Assembly: GCF_000710035.2 (NCBI RefSeq)
Contig: NZ_JMJJ01000004.1
Coordinates: 992,001-1,056,000 of the forward strand
Direction: 5' to 3'
DNA from: Pantoea ananatis LMG 2665
Lineage (GTDB): Bacteria; Pseudomonadota; Gammaproteobacteria; Enterobacterales; Enterobacteriaceae
DNA: 64,000 bases
Shown: in pieces, positions 19,756 through 28,916 of the stretch
Numbering within the stretch: the first letter of the stretch is position 1
How the letters are laid out: the number at the start of each line of letters is the position of its first letter
The notes under the pieces: model-generated
What the model was told of the DNA's origin: nothing
Database searches by the model: none
What the model saw: only the letters and a program-made list of their open reading frames with translations
Translations under genes and position numbers: made by a program

Positions 19756-20432
19756 TGCAAAACGAGGATTCATCCAATTAATAACCATCGGGTGTACGTG
19801 GTTTGAATATTTTGGCGAACGCTCTCGGCACTGTGCCGGCGATATGCCTTCCTCTCCGCAATGTATGTGGGCAGGTGCAGGGAAGGTTTATGGCGTTGGA
19901 GGCGGTGCTGGCAAAACGTTGCGAGGAAAAGGGGGCTTTTGGCCGCTGTAGGGGGGAAAGATATTGCCGGAGGATTCTGCGCCTTTCTGTAACTGGCGGG
20001 GGATGAGTTACAGACAGGCGCAGATAATACCCTTTCTGGTTGTGTAACGTCCTAAAATTGTTATCTCAATGTTCTGAGCTGAACGCTTTATTGAATATGA
20101 AAATAGCGAGAGGCTAATAAAAAACAGTACATCCGATATTCTGAGAATGGAAATCTGTTCTGTGTGGCTTCGTGCTTAGGGTTTCTATCAATTAAATGCG
20201 GCGTTTTTAGAAATTATGATGCCGGTTTAGCGGGGCATGTTAATCCGGTACGTACAATCCGGAATTATCTTAGCTAGTCGTTCACTGAATGCCACCAGGT
20301 TAGGGAAGGGGGCATTTTTATATGGCGTTGGGATGATGAATGACAGGTTGGGATTTGAAGTTAATTGTTAATTAAATATTTTTTTTGGTTATTTGTGGAG
20401 AGATAAAAAATTATTGCTCCAGTGGAGGGGTT
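19756..20432. other. Intergenic region between the two HTH genes
   Basis: About 680 bp, with a GC-richer first third and AT-rich remainder. Open frames at 19736-20006 have no ribosome site, no family and a glycine/arginine-rich chance-like composition. It probably holds the promoter of the second HTH gene. I see no repeat or terminator that I would defend. Confidence 0.5.
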
Positions 20433-20717
20433 GTGACTTTTATGGATAATGCAAAACGTTGTCTGACATTTACTGAAAATGAAGTAGCGGTTACCTGGTT
20501 TTTTATGACCGGGATGACAGTAAGGCAAATAGCCGAATGGATGAATCTGCCGGAGAAAGCAGTCAGTTATTATAAACGGAGAGTGATGAAAAAAATCGGC
20601 GTGAAGAATGATAATGAATTCATTATGTGGTTTTTGGAAAGCAGGCTTTCTTATCAGAGGAGCGAGATTGAATTTTCTATCCTCCGTCAGAATAAAAGAG
20701 CGATCAGGATAAAGTAA
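20433..20717 (+). CDS. Small LuxR-type HTH regulator, copy 2
   Basis: About 94 residues, paralogous to the protein at 19507 (shared FMTGM, KRRVM-KK/RK-GVKN, E-I-WF). Roughly half the aligned residues are identical by eye. It is again a lone GerE-type helix-turn-helix. The GTG at 20433 has GGAGGGG at 20424-20430; an ATG at 20442 is the alternative start. Its stop codon is 24 bp before the amidase start, so the two are likely co-transcribed. Confidence 0.78.
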   Translation: MTFMDNAKRCLTFTENEVAVTWFFMTGMTVRQIAEWMNLPEKAVSYYKRRVMKKIGVKNDNEFIMWFLESRLSYQRSEIEFSILRQNKRAIRIK

Positions 20718-20741
20718 ATGTTGCAAAAGGATTTAATTGAT

Positions 20742-21611
20742 ATGGGAATTAAAAAGAATGTAAGATGCATCCTTACCAGCCTGTTTTTACTGTTATCACT
20801 TACAGGTTGTAGCCCTAGCATTTCGTCAAAAGCAAACAGGCAAGACTATACGCTGAGCCATGATTATTCTTCACTCGCCCAAAACGAACGTATTCGTTTC
20901 CTGGTTTTTCATTACACGGCCGCTGATAACGCGACATCGTTAAAACTTCTTACAGGTAATAATGTCAGCGCCCATTACCTTATTCCTGAGTCGCCTGACA
21001 ATACAGCAGATAAACCCCTCATCTATCAACTGGTCCATGAAGATAAGCGCGCCTGGCACGCCGGTGTCAGTAACTGGAATGGGCGTGTCAATCTCAATGA
21101 TTCTTCTGTCGGTATTGAGATTGTTAATCGTGGTTTTTCAGAAAATATGTTGGGACATAAAACCTGGTATCCCTACGATGAAAAACAAATCAAGGCGCTT
21201 GTCGCGTTGTCCAGGCGTATTATCCAGCGTTATAATATTACCCCTGATAACGTAGTCGGTCATAGTGATATCGCCCCCCTGCGAAAACAAGACCCCGGTA
21301 AGCTGTTTCCCTGGAAACAACTGGCTGCTCAGGGGATCGGGGCCTGGCCGGAAGCAGAGAAAATAAAAAAATATCTCAACGGTCGTCTACCAACCGCACC
21401 TGTGAATGTTCATAAAATGCAGGTGCTACTTAAAACCTATGGATATGATGCTATTCCACAAACGGGTGTGCTGGACGAGGAGACTATAAAAACCATTCAG
21501 GCGTTTCAAATGCACTTCAGACCGGCGCTTGATAACGGCATACCTGATGCGGAAACAGAGGCAATTGCTCAGGCGCTTAACGAACAGTATCGCCCAAAGG
21601 CCATTGATTGA
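20742..21611 (+). CDS. AmiD-like lipoprotein N-acetylmuramoyl-L-alanine amidase
   Basis: Zinc amidase of the Amidase_2 family that cleaves the bond between MurNAc and the stem peptide. From the ATG at 20742 (AAAAGGAT upstream) it has a lipoprotein signal with lipobox LTGC (Cys23). The amidase domain shows VFHYTAADN (His57), AWHAGVS, SVGIEIVNRG and VVGHSDIAPLRKQDPG. A C-terminal peptidoglycan-binding-type region ends FQMHFRPALDNG. It is close to E. coli AmiD over its length (289 versus 276). E. coli amiD lies elsewhere in the genome, so this may be a second copy tied to this locus. Confidence 0.88.
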   Translation: MGIKKNVRCILTSLFLLLSLTGCSPSISSKANRQDYTLSHDYSSLAQNERIRFLVFHYTAADNATSLKLLTGNNVSAHYLIPESPDNTADKPLIYQLVHEDKRAWHAGVSNWNGRVNLNDSSVGIEIVNRGFSENMLGHKTWYPYDEKQIKALVALSRRIIQRYNITPDNVVGHSDIAPLRKQDPGKLFPWKQLAAQGIGAWPEAEKIKKYLNGRLPTAPVNVHKMQVLLKTYGYDAIPQTGVLDEETIKTIQAFQMHFRPALDNGIPDAETEAIAQALNEQYRPKAID

Positions 21612-22124
21612 AGGGATCATCAACTCAAGGCCAGGCAGCGACTTTGAGCATCGGGCTGTTACGGACGCCAGTCACGCAGAGGCGGTGTGCTGGGTGGGCG
21701 GCTAACGGGCAAACGTTATGTTTAGGCTGACTCCTTATAAGGGCTCCTGTCAGTTTGTGAACGGAGCCAGACGGAGATTCATATCGCAATTTTACCGTGT
21801 TGGCTGTTGTGGATTTAACACCTGGTAAGGCATGTGGCGCGTTTCGCCTGTACTCGGCTTTGCCTTCAATACGTCAATCTGACGGGTTGAGGGCAGGAGC
21901 CAGCGCGATTGTTCGTTTTCACGCCCGACATGCTAGCAAGCGATGCGTGGTCACCTGTCAGGCTTGCCTGCACCATCACATTTTCCAATGACGCCTCATC
22001 TTGTAACTTCTCAACTCGCGTGACAGTATCGTTACATGTATATACATGTACTACCGTTTACGCATCCATCCGTTCAACAATAGGTCTCAACACACCGCGT
22101 ATGCTGTGTTCCAGTGAGGAAACT
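21612..22124. other. Intergenic region upstream of the NCS1 permease
   Basis: About 510 bp with no supportable gene. The open frame upstream of the permease ATG adds 72 residues of non-homologous sequence and is best read as leader. At 22030-22052 there is an alternating ATGTATATACATGT tract with near-perfect dyad symmetry that could be an operator. Confidence 0.5.
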
Positions 22125-23555
22125 ATGCCAGCTGAATCACCTGCAGCAGATTATTCAGGCGCAGAGAAACCGCGCCTGTCAGAAACCCGTTCGATTGATT
22201 ATATCCCGCCGCGCGAACGTCACGGGCAGCCTTTCAGCCAGTTTACCCTCTGGTTTGGCGGTAATCTGCAAATCACCGCCATTGTCACGGGCGCGCTGGC
22301 TGTGGTTCTGGGCGGCGATGTGGTGTGGTCGCTGGTTGGGCTGCTGGTCGGCCAAATCATCGGGGCGGGCATCATGTCGTTACATGCCATTCAGGGCCCG
22401 CGCCTGGGGTTACCGCAGATGATCACCAGCCGCATGCAGTTTGGTGTATTCGGTGCGGTCATTCCCCTGGTGCTGGTCTGTATAATGTACGTCGGCTTTT
22501 CTGCCAGTGGTACGGTGCTGGCGGGACAGGCGCTGGCGAAGCTTATTCACGTCAGCAACGCGACCGGAATGGTGGTGTTTAGCGCCCTTATTGTGGTGAT
22601 TGCGGTGCTGGGCTATCGTGTGATTCATCAACTGGGGAAACTGGCGAGCGTGATCGGCGTCCTGGCCTTTGCCTATTTATTCATCACGCTGCTCTCCACT
22701 CACGATTTATCGGCGGTATGGCAGAATCGCCATTTTACGCTGGCTAACTTTCTGCTGGCGATCTCGCTGTCTTCCTCCTGGCAAATTGCGTTTTGCCCCT
22801 ATGTCTCTGACTATTCGCGCTATCTTCCCGCCGATGTTTCCGCAAGGACGCTGTTCTGCTCGGTGTTCTTTGGCAGCATGACCGGCACCCAGGCATCAAT
22901 GACCCTGGGCGTGATCGTTGCCGCGATCGCCGGTAAGGCCTTTTCAGGCAATGAGGTTGGCTATATTGTGAGTCTGGGCAGCAGCGCCACCATGGCGATG
23001 GTGATCTATTTCGCCATCTGCTTTGGCAAAATTACGTTCACCACGTTAAATGCCTATGGCAGTTTTATGTCTCTGACGACCATTGTGTCGGGTTTTCGCC
23101 AGCAAACCTCGCTCAGTCGGGCGGGGCGCGTTATGTTTGTCACCTCAATGGTGACGCTGGCCTGCGTTATTGCCCTGCTGAGTGAACCGGCTTTCCTGAA
23201 ATCCTTTACGCACTTCCTGCTGTTTCTGCTGGCTTTCTTTGTGCCCTGGAGCGCGATAAGCCTGACTGATTTTTATCTCATCACCCATGGCAAAGTAGAT
23301 ATCCCGGCGCTGTCGCAGCCAGACGGGCGCTATGGGCGCTGGAACGGGGCCGGTATTTCGGTCTACTTTCTGGGCGTGCTGGTGCAACTGCCGTTTATCG
23401 ATAACCCGCTTTATCATGGTTCGCTGACCTGGATCTTTGCCGGCAACGACATCTCGTGGATCATCGGCTGGATTGTGACGGCGCTGCTGTGGCTGCTTGC
23501 CTGCCGGTGGGATCGGCGGGGCAAACTTGAAGCGTCTGTCTGCCCGGCCAAATAA
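22125..23555 (+). CDS. NCS1-family cytosine/purine permease
   Basis: Cytoplasmic-membrane transporter, 476 residues, of the nucleobase:cation symporter-1 family (CodB/allantoin/uracil group). About twelve hydrophobic spans start at FTLWFGGNLQITAIVTGALAVV. The FCPYVSDYSRYLP segment and the late YGRWNGAGISVYFLG segment resemble purine-cytosine permeases. I chose the ATG at 22125 with GTGAGGA upstream; the upstream frame is not conserved in type. The substrate cannot be told from sequence alone, and no catabolic gene sits beside it. Confidence 0.86.
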   Translation: MPAESPAADYSGAEKPRLSETRSIDYIPPRERHGQPFSQFTLWFGGNLQITAIVTGALAVVLGGDVVWSLVGLLVGQIIGAGIMSLHAIQGPRLGLPQMITSRMQFGVFGAVIPLVLVCIMYVGFSASGTVLAGQALAKLIHVSNATGMVVFSALIVVIAVLGYRVIHQLGKLASVIGVLAFAYLFITLLSTHDLSAVWQNRHFTLANFLLAISLSSSWQIAFCPYVSDYSRYLPADVSARTLFCSVFFGSMTGTQASMTLGVIVAAIAGKAFSGNEVGYIVSLGSSATMAMVIYFAICFGKITFTTLNAYGSFMSLTTIVSGFRQQTSLSRAGRVMFVTSMVTLACVIALLSEPAFLKSFTHFLLFLLAFFVPWSAISLTDFYLITHGKVDIPALSQPDGRYGRWNGAGISVYFLGVLVQLPFIDNPLYHGSLTWIFAGNDISWIIGWIVTALLWLLACRWDRRGKLEASVCPAK

Positions 23556-23557
23556 CC

Positions 23558-23591
23558 GCGAGACGATCGCCAACCGCGGCGATCGTCTCGC
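23558..23591. terminator. Strong stem-loop after the NCS1 permease
   Basis: GCGAGACGATCGCC (23558-23571) pairs perfectly with GGCGATCGTCTCGC (23578-23591) around a 6-nt loop, starting 3 bp after the stop codon. It lies between convergent genes. There is no U-run, so termination may need Rho or the hairpin may only protect the mRNA end. Confidence 0.6.
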
Positions 23592-23644
23592 ATCATGTCC
23601 AACATTCCCGTCTGTTGCCGTCTGCCAGGGCAGGCTTGAACCTG

Positions 23645-24547
23645 TTACCCTGCGGGGAATTTTCCAGGTGTGCAGCCGATGACGCGCTTAAAGGCTTTTC
23701 TGAATGCACTTTCTGACTCGTATCCCAGCGAGGTGGCAATATGCAGTACAGAGTCATCAGTCTGTTGTAAGCGGTCGCAGGCCAACAGCATTCGCCACTG
23801 GGTGAGATAGGCAGCAGGAGCCATACCCACGGTTTGGCTAAAGTGTTGTGCGAACGCCGAACGTGACATTCCCACTTGCGTGGCGAGCGTTTCCACTGTC
23901 CAGCCCTGTCCGGGGGCATCGTGCATACAGGCTATCGCCGCGCTCAGCTTTTTATCGCGGAGAGCAAAGAGCCAGCCAGTGCGGGGAGTTGTGCTGTCAT
24001 CGGCGTGCAATCGCAGGGCCTGTATGACCAGCATAAAAGCCAGTTGCTGCACGATAAGCTCGCTGCCCGGCTGAGGGTCGCGCACTTCCTGAGCCATCCG
24101 TTCAAGTGCCCAATACATCGCCTTTTTATCTGCGTCTCTGTGAACATGCACCACGGGTGATAAGGAATGCAAAAGCAGGCGTGCAGCGCGGCCAGCCAGT
24201 AAAAAATGCCCGCCTACCAGAAAACAACCTGACGTTTCGTGCGTTTTGGTTGCGATATCGGAAATCATTTCAGTCCGGACGGTCTGAAAATCGACCGGTT
24301 TTTGCGTTAAGTCTGTTGCCAGTCTGAAAGGGGGGCCGGGAGGTAAAAGATAACACTCTCCAGCGGTGAGCCTGACGGGCTCTGCCAGTCCCTCAACGGA
24401 CAGCCAGCAGGATCCAAACACGACGGCATAGCATTTGACCCCGTCATGAGCGGGCCACTGGACTGCCTGTGCAGGATCAAGAACAACACCGCCTGAAACG
24501 TAACTTTCAGTTTTGAGTAGCGATAACAACTGTGATAGCGGGTCCAT
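23645..24547 (-). CDS. AraC-family regulator with cupin N-terminus
   Basis: About 300 residues. The N-terminal cupin-type sensor region contains GECYLLPPGPPFRLATD. The C-terminal double HTH of the AraC family contains LATQVGMSRSAFAQHFSQTVG and IATSLGYESESAFRKAFKRVIG. I chose the ATG at 24547 because CTCC on the plus strand (GGAG on this strand, 24554-24557) lies six bases upstream. It is divergent from the NAD-dependent epimerase at 24672 and probably controls it. Ligand unknown. Confidence 0.87.
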   Translation of the reverse strand: MDPLSQLLSLLKTESYVSGGVVLDPAQAVQWPAHDGVKCYAVVFGSCWLSVEGLAEPVRLTAGECYLLPPGPPFRLATDLTQKPVDFQTVRTEMISDIATKTHETSGCFLVGGHFLLAGRAARLLLHSLSPVVHVHRDADKKAMYWALERMAQEVRDPQPGSELIVQQLAFMLVIQALRLHADDSTTPRTGWLFALRDKKLSAAIACMHDAPGQGWTVETLATQVGMSRSAFAQHFSQTVGMAPAAYLTQWRMLLACDRLQQTDDSVLHIATSLGYESESAFRKAFKRVIGCTPGKFPAG

Positions 24548-24671
24548 AGTCTGCTCCGGACGATCGGACATAAAACAGCGACGTTCCAGCATAGAATGTA
24601 TTACGCCTCCCGTCTAAATTAGCTGCATCGGGTTGTTAAATGATGGCTGATTCACAGTAAGGACGAACAGG

Positions 24672-25559
24672 ATGCGAATTTTTCTTACCGGCGCGACGGG
24701 ATTTATCGGCACCGCGGTTGCCGCTCAGCTTATTGCCTCCGGCTACCAGGTTGCAGGGCTGACCCGAAGCCAAAAAGGCGCGGAAGTGCTGGCTGCTGCG
24801 GGTGTCGAACCCTTTTTGGGCGACATTAACGATCTTCAATGCCTGCGGCGCGGCGCGTCACTAAGCGACGGGGTTATTCACACAGCGTTTAATCATGATT
24901 TTTCCACGTTTGTCGCCCAATGCGAAAAAGACAGGCTGGTGGTTGAGGCGCTGGGTGAAGCCCTGGCGGGAACGCAGCGGCCGCTGATCGTCACGTCCGC
25001 CGTCGCGCTGGGCTCTGCAGGGCCTGGCAGCCTGGCAGTTGAAAACCACGTTAACGTTGAACACCGCAATCCGCGTAAGGCGACAGAACGGGGCGCAATG
25101 GCGGTCTTAGAAAAAGGGATCAATGTTGCCGTCATCCGGCTCTCTCAGGTGCATAATCCCTTGAAACAAGGGCTAGTGACCTCATTGATTGAAACGGCCC
25201 GGCAAAAGGGCGTCTCGGCCTGGGTGGGCGAGGGTCAGAACCGCTGGTCGGCAGTACATATCAGTGATGCTGCACGGCTTTATGTCCTCGCCCTTGAAAA
25301 AAATCTGGCGGGCAGGCGCTATCATGCCGTAGCAGAAGAAGGTATTCCCCTGCGCAGCATTGCCGAAACGATTGGACAGGTGCTTAATGTGCCGGTGGTA
25401 CGCATTGGGGCGAGTGAAGCATCAGCACACTTTGGCGCGTTGAGCAAATTTGTTGCAGAGGACATGTCTGCTTCGGCTGCAATCACCCGCAGGGATCTGG
25501 ACTGGAAACCACAGGGGCCCGGCTTACTGGCTGACCTTGAGCAGGTTCGTCTGCGTTAA
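24672..25559 (+). CDS. NAD-dependent epimerase/dehydratase-type SDR
   Basis: Atypical short-chain dehydrogenase, 295 residues. The Rossmann motif TGATGFIGTAVAAQL sits at the N-terminus (GxxGxxG). Later segments VTSAVALG and WSAVHISDAARLYVLALE are typical of the epimerase branch. The usual YxxxK catalytic pair is not obvious, so it may act as a reductase or regulator. Divergent from the AraC-family gene at 24547. Confidence 0.85.
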   Translation: MRIFLTGATGFIGTAVAAQLIASGYQVAGLTRSQKGAEVLAAAGVEPFLGDINDLQCLRRGASLSDGVIHTAFNHDFSTFVAQCEKDRLVVEALGEALAGTQRPLIVTSAVALGSAGPGSLAVENHVNVEHRNPRKATERGAMAVLEKGINVAVIRLSQVHNPLKQGLVTSLIETARQKGVSAWVGEGQNRWSAVHISDAARLYVLALEKNLAGRRYHAVAEEGIPLRSIAETIGQVLNVPVVRIGASEASAHFGALSKFVAEDMSASAAITRRDLDWKPQGPGLLADLEQVRLR

Positions 25560-26137
25560 AGGGATAACAACACTGCTCTGCCAGGTCCGCTGCACTCTAA
25601 GTGGACCTGCTCAACGTAATATGCCCCGCCAAAGCGACATCGTTCTGCCCGTCGCCCACCGCAGGCGTGAGTGATGCGCCGGGAGTATGCTTTCCCCCGG
25701 GAAAACCCCTTTTTCAACTGACGGGTAGGAGTGCGTGCCTTCTGCAAGATGACGGCTTTGTCTTTGACGTGGCGGTTATGCGGCAATCGTGCCTGTCTCG
25801 CTCGGCATGTTTTGCACCGAAGCCAGGCCTGCCAGGCCTTGCTGCGCTTTCGCGTATTTCCCACGCTACCAGCAGAGCATGTCGGTTGAGTGAAACCGAT
25901 GGCGATATCTTACTTGCCCGAAAGTAAATAAGTCTTATTTTCAGTCGGTTATGAACACAACGCCGCTAAAAATGGCCGCCTTACGCGGTTTTTATCCGAT
26001 TAAAGAGGCAGTGGGTCAAATTTTTCATAGACTACTATACGTAATCACGTCGTTCGCAGATAACCGAGAAAACAGCGGTTACTGATTTTAGTGACCTTTC
26101 ATACAGCCGAAGGCTGTCGATTGCTTGAGAAGGGAAA
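25560..26137. other. Intergenic region upstream of the MscS-type gene
   Basis: About 580 bp with no supportable gene. Two overlapping open frames on opposite strands (25556-25864 and 25601-25927) have low-complexity, cysteine/arginine-rich translations and no ribosome sites. The promoter of the MscS-type gene is presumably in the AT-richer part after 26000. Confidence 0.5.
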
Positions 26138-27244
26138 ATGATGTCGTTGATCTTTGATGAGTTCTCTGGGGTGCCAACTTGGGTGCCTGCGGTTTTACTG
26201 GTTATCTTTTCGTTAATTGTGGGCTTTCTGTCCCGATTTGTTCTTTTTGTGTTTATTCGCTACTGGCAAAATCGCGACAGAAAACTGTTCAAATCGCTTG
26301 AAAAGCATCTACGTGGATCCCTGTTTCTTTTTATTCCCCTACTGCTCATCAATATCGGGGTGAATTATATTAATATCCCCCCAAAATCCCTGAATTTTAT
26401 CACCGCCACCGCCAATATTTTTATCATCCTGTCCGTCTGCTCGGTATTAATTCGGTTGACGAATGTGGCGCAGGATATGCTCTTCATCCGTTATGACATT
26501 AATCTGTCGAATAACCTTCGCGCCCGCAAGATTCGTACGCAATTAATGTATGTCAAAAAGGTCGCCATCGTCATCCTGGTGTTATTCTGTCTGTCCATGA
26601 TTCTGCTGAGCTTTCCGGGTGTGCGTAAATTTGGCACGACGATTCTGGCGGGTGCTGGCGTAGCCGGAATCATCATTGGCTTTGCACTGCAGAAGTCGCT
26701 GGTGAATCTGTTTGCCGGAATCCAAATTGCCTTCACGCAACCGATAAAAATTGACGATGCCGTGGTCGTGGAAAAAGAGTGGGGCTGGATTGAGGAGATC
26801 AATCTGACCTACGTTGTCGTGCGTATCTGGGACCTGCGCCGACTGGTTCTGCCCATTACCTACTTTACCGAAAATGCCTTTCAGAACTGGACGCGGAATA
26901 ACGCGCAAATACTCGGCTCGGTTTTTCTTTACGTGGATTATTCCATGCCGCTGGAACCTCTCCGCCAGCATTTTGAAAAAGTACTCAGTGAAACGAGGCT
27001 TTGGGATCAGCAGACGCAGGTGCTCCAGGTCACCGATACCAGCGAAAAAACCATGACCATCAGGTTGTTAATGACCGCACAGAACTCTCCCACGGCCTGG
27101 GATTTACGCTGTTACGTACGTGAGAAAATGATTGAGTTTATTCAGCAACATTATCCGCAGAGTTTGCCGCATGTCAGAGCGACGCTGACCGATTCGGAGA
27201 TGAACGGCCAGGAGGCCAGGTCGCAACCGGGTTCGCTTGGGTGA
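26138..27244 (+). CDS. MscS-family mechanosensitive channel
   Basis: Membrane channel, 368 residues, expected to open on membrane tension. Four or five hydrophobic segments occupy the first half. The pore-lining helix and beta-domain hallmark follow: GAGVAGIIIGFALQKSLVNLFAGIQIAFTQPIKIDD-type sequence, spanning about residues 175-210. The start is ATG at 26138 or the next ATG, with AAGGG just upstream. It stands alone. The exact subgroup (YnaI- or YbdG-like) is not certain. Confidence 0.88.
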   Translation: MMSLIFDEFSGVPTWVPAVLLVIFSLIVGFLSRFVLFVFIRYWQNRDRKLFKSLEKHLRGSLFLFIPLLLINIGVNYINIPPKSLNFITATANIFIILSVCSVLIRLTNVAQDMLFIRYDINLSNNLRARKIRTQLMYVKKVAIVILVLFCLSMILLSFPGVRKFGTTILAGAGVAGIIIGFALQKSLVNLFAGIQIAFTQPIKIDDAVVVEKEWGWIEEINLTYVVVRIWDLRRLVLPITYFTENAFQNWTRNNAQILGSVFLYVDYSMPLEPLRQHFEKVLSETRLWDQQTQVLQVTDTSEKTMTIRLLMTAQNSPTAWDLRCYVREKMIEFIQQHYPQSLPHVRATLTDSEMNGQEARSQPGSLG

Positions 27245-27416
27245 CAGCGCACAGAATACAGATGCGCCGGACGGGGCATAAGCGCTATTGTGCCTGTGTC
27301 TGGCGCACTTGTGCAGCCAGTCAGCGGATTCATTCGTTCATCGACCGTTTATCTGTTGTTAGTGAACTGCTCTGAAATCAGGCCCTTACTGGCGAATTTA
27401 TGACTCACAGGACGTC

Positions 27417-27998
27417 ATGATGAAGAAATTTTTGGCATTAATGTTTGCGTGTACTGCCCTTGTCCCCTTGAGTGCTGAGGCCGACAGTACCTATGTTTTT
27501 TTTCGTCATGGCGAAAAACCCGACAACGCAAGTGGTCAACTGACCTGCAAAGGTCTTAATCGGGCCTTGAAACTTCCTGCAGTGTTGCTGAGCCGCTATG
27601 GAAACCCGGATGCGCTTTACGCCTCTGCACCGAAAGAGGATAAAACAGGGAGTTCGCTGCGGCCACTCTCCACGCTGATCCCTCTGGCGGTGCAGGTTTC
27701 CAGGCCTGTAATACTGCGCTTTCACGCGGATAAACCCCGTAAACTGGTCTCTGACCTTCTCAATGAGAAACGCGTTCCGCTGACCATGATCGCCTGGGAG
27801 CATAAAAATCTGGTCATTGCTGCCCGGACACTTGTTGAAAAAACGGGCGGAGATGCGGGGCTTGTACCTGACTGGCCGTCAGCGGATTTTGATTCAATTT
27901 ATGTGGTAAAAATTGACGATCGCCAGCACTTCAAATCATTTACTCAGGATGCAGAGGGGCTCAATGACGTTTCATCCCAATGTCCTGACCAGTCATAA
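27417..27998 (+). CDS. Secreted histidine phosphatase-family protein
   Basis: A 193-residue protein with a signal peptide (MMKKFLALMFACTALVPLSAEA). The phosphoglycerate-mutase-like motif FFRHGEKP carries the catalytic histidine. A later AWEHKNLVIAARTL resembles the second conserved histidine region. It is shorter than acid phosphatases, fitting the small periplasmic branch of the superfamily. Substrate unknown. Upstream, 27262-27308 holds an imperfect stem-loop (TGCGCCGGA/TCTGGCGCA). Confidence 0.8.
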   Translation: MMKKFLALMFACTALVPLSAEADSTYVFFRHGEKPDNASGQLTCKGLNRALKLPAVLLSRYGNPDALYASAPKEDKTGSSLRPLSTLIPLAVQVSRPVILRFHADKPRKLVSDLLNEKRVPLTMIAWEHKNLVIAARTLVEKTGGDAGLVPDWPSADFDSIYVVKIDDRQHFKSFTQDAEGLNDVSSQCPDQS

Positions 27999-28102
27999 TT
28001 CACGAAGCCGGGGTTTACTGTGTGGCAGAACGGCATCCAACGCGTAAAGGTGGCGAGAGCCTGTTAATATTTTTGACAATCGGTTAAGCGGGATGCGTTT
28101 TG

Positions 28103-28810
28103 ATGGACAAAAGTGATCTTACTGAAACGTCTCGGATCAAACATGGGGAAGAGGCGTTTGACGTCACCTTATTGCAGGTTAAGGGGGCGACGCGCTGTAT
28201 CCTTTTTGCTGCGGGGCTGGGCGGCAGTCCGCTGCGCCATCTTGAACTTCTCCAGACCTTTGCCCGCCATGGCGTTTCCGTTGTCGCGCCACACTTTGAA
28301 CGGTTGACCTCACCCGTGCCCACCAGAGCTGAATTACTGGAACGCTGCCAGCGGCTTGCGCGGGCTCAGAATGAATTTTGTAGCGGTTATGCGTCGGTTA
28401 CCGGTGTTGGCCACTCCCTGGGTAGCGTGATTTTATTGCTGAATGCCGGGGCTGTAGCGATGACAAGCGCTGGGGAATCGGTTGTTTTCGCAGGCGACCG
28501 GATGTTGCATCGACTTATTTTACTGGCACCGCCCGCCGATTTTTTCCAGGTTCCGTCTGCGCTGGCAGCGGTGAACGTACCTGTTCACATCTGGGCAGGT
28601 GAAAAGGACAGCCTGACGCCCCCGTCCCAGGCCTGCTTTCTTAAACAGGCACTGGAGGGTTACACGCAGACTTATCTCTGTGTGATGGAAGAGGCCGGGC
28701 ATTTTACCTTCATGAATACCTTGCCTCCGCAGGTAACCGATTCACATCCGTCGCGAGAGGCCTTTCTTTTAGATTTGGGCGAAAACATAGCCCGGCTGGT
28801 GACTGATTAG
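28103..28810 (+). CDS. Alpha/beta hydrolase
   Basis: A cytoplasmic 235-residue hydrolase with no signal peptide. Nucleophile elbow GVGHSLGS, an acid in WAGEKDSLTPP and the histidine in EEAGHFTFMN form a recognisable catalytic triad. I chose the ATG at 28103 over the preceding TTG. It precedes an MBL-fold gene by 106 bp on the same strand. Substrate unknown. Confidence 0.8.
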   Translation: MDKSDLTETSRIKHGEEAFDVTLLQVKGATRCILFAAGLGGSPLRHLELLQTFARHGVSVVAPHFERLTSPVPTRAELLERCQRLARAQNEFCSGYASVTGVGHSLGSVILLLNAGAVAMTSAGESVVFAGDRMLHRLILLAPPADFFQVPSALAAVNVPVHIWAGEKDSLTPPSQACFLKQALEGYTQTYLCVMEEAGHFTFMNTLPPQVTDSHPSREAFLLDLGENIARLVTD

Positions 28811-28916
28811 CACAGAGGGCGGGGCGATGAGATTTTTGCAGGGATAACCTCTTCCAGCTGATACGATTCAATCATATTCATCAAAAGCATCATTTCATCC
28901 TGTCTTAGGGGCTACT

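Noticed and set aside
25556-25927. Opposed overlapping frames between the epimerase and MscS genes
   Set aside because: Low-complexity translations on both strands with no start signals.
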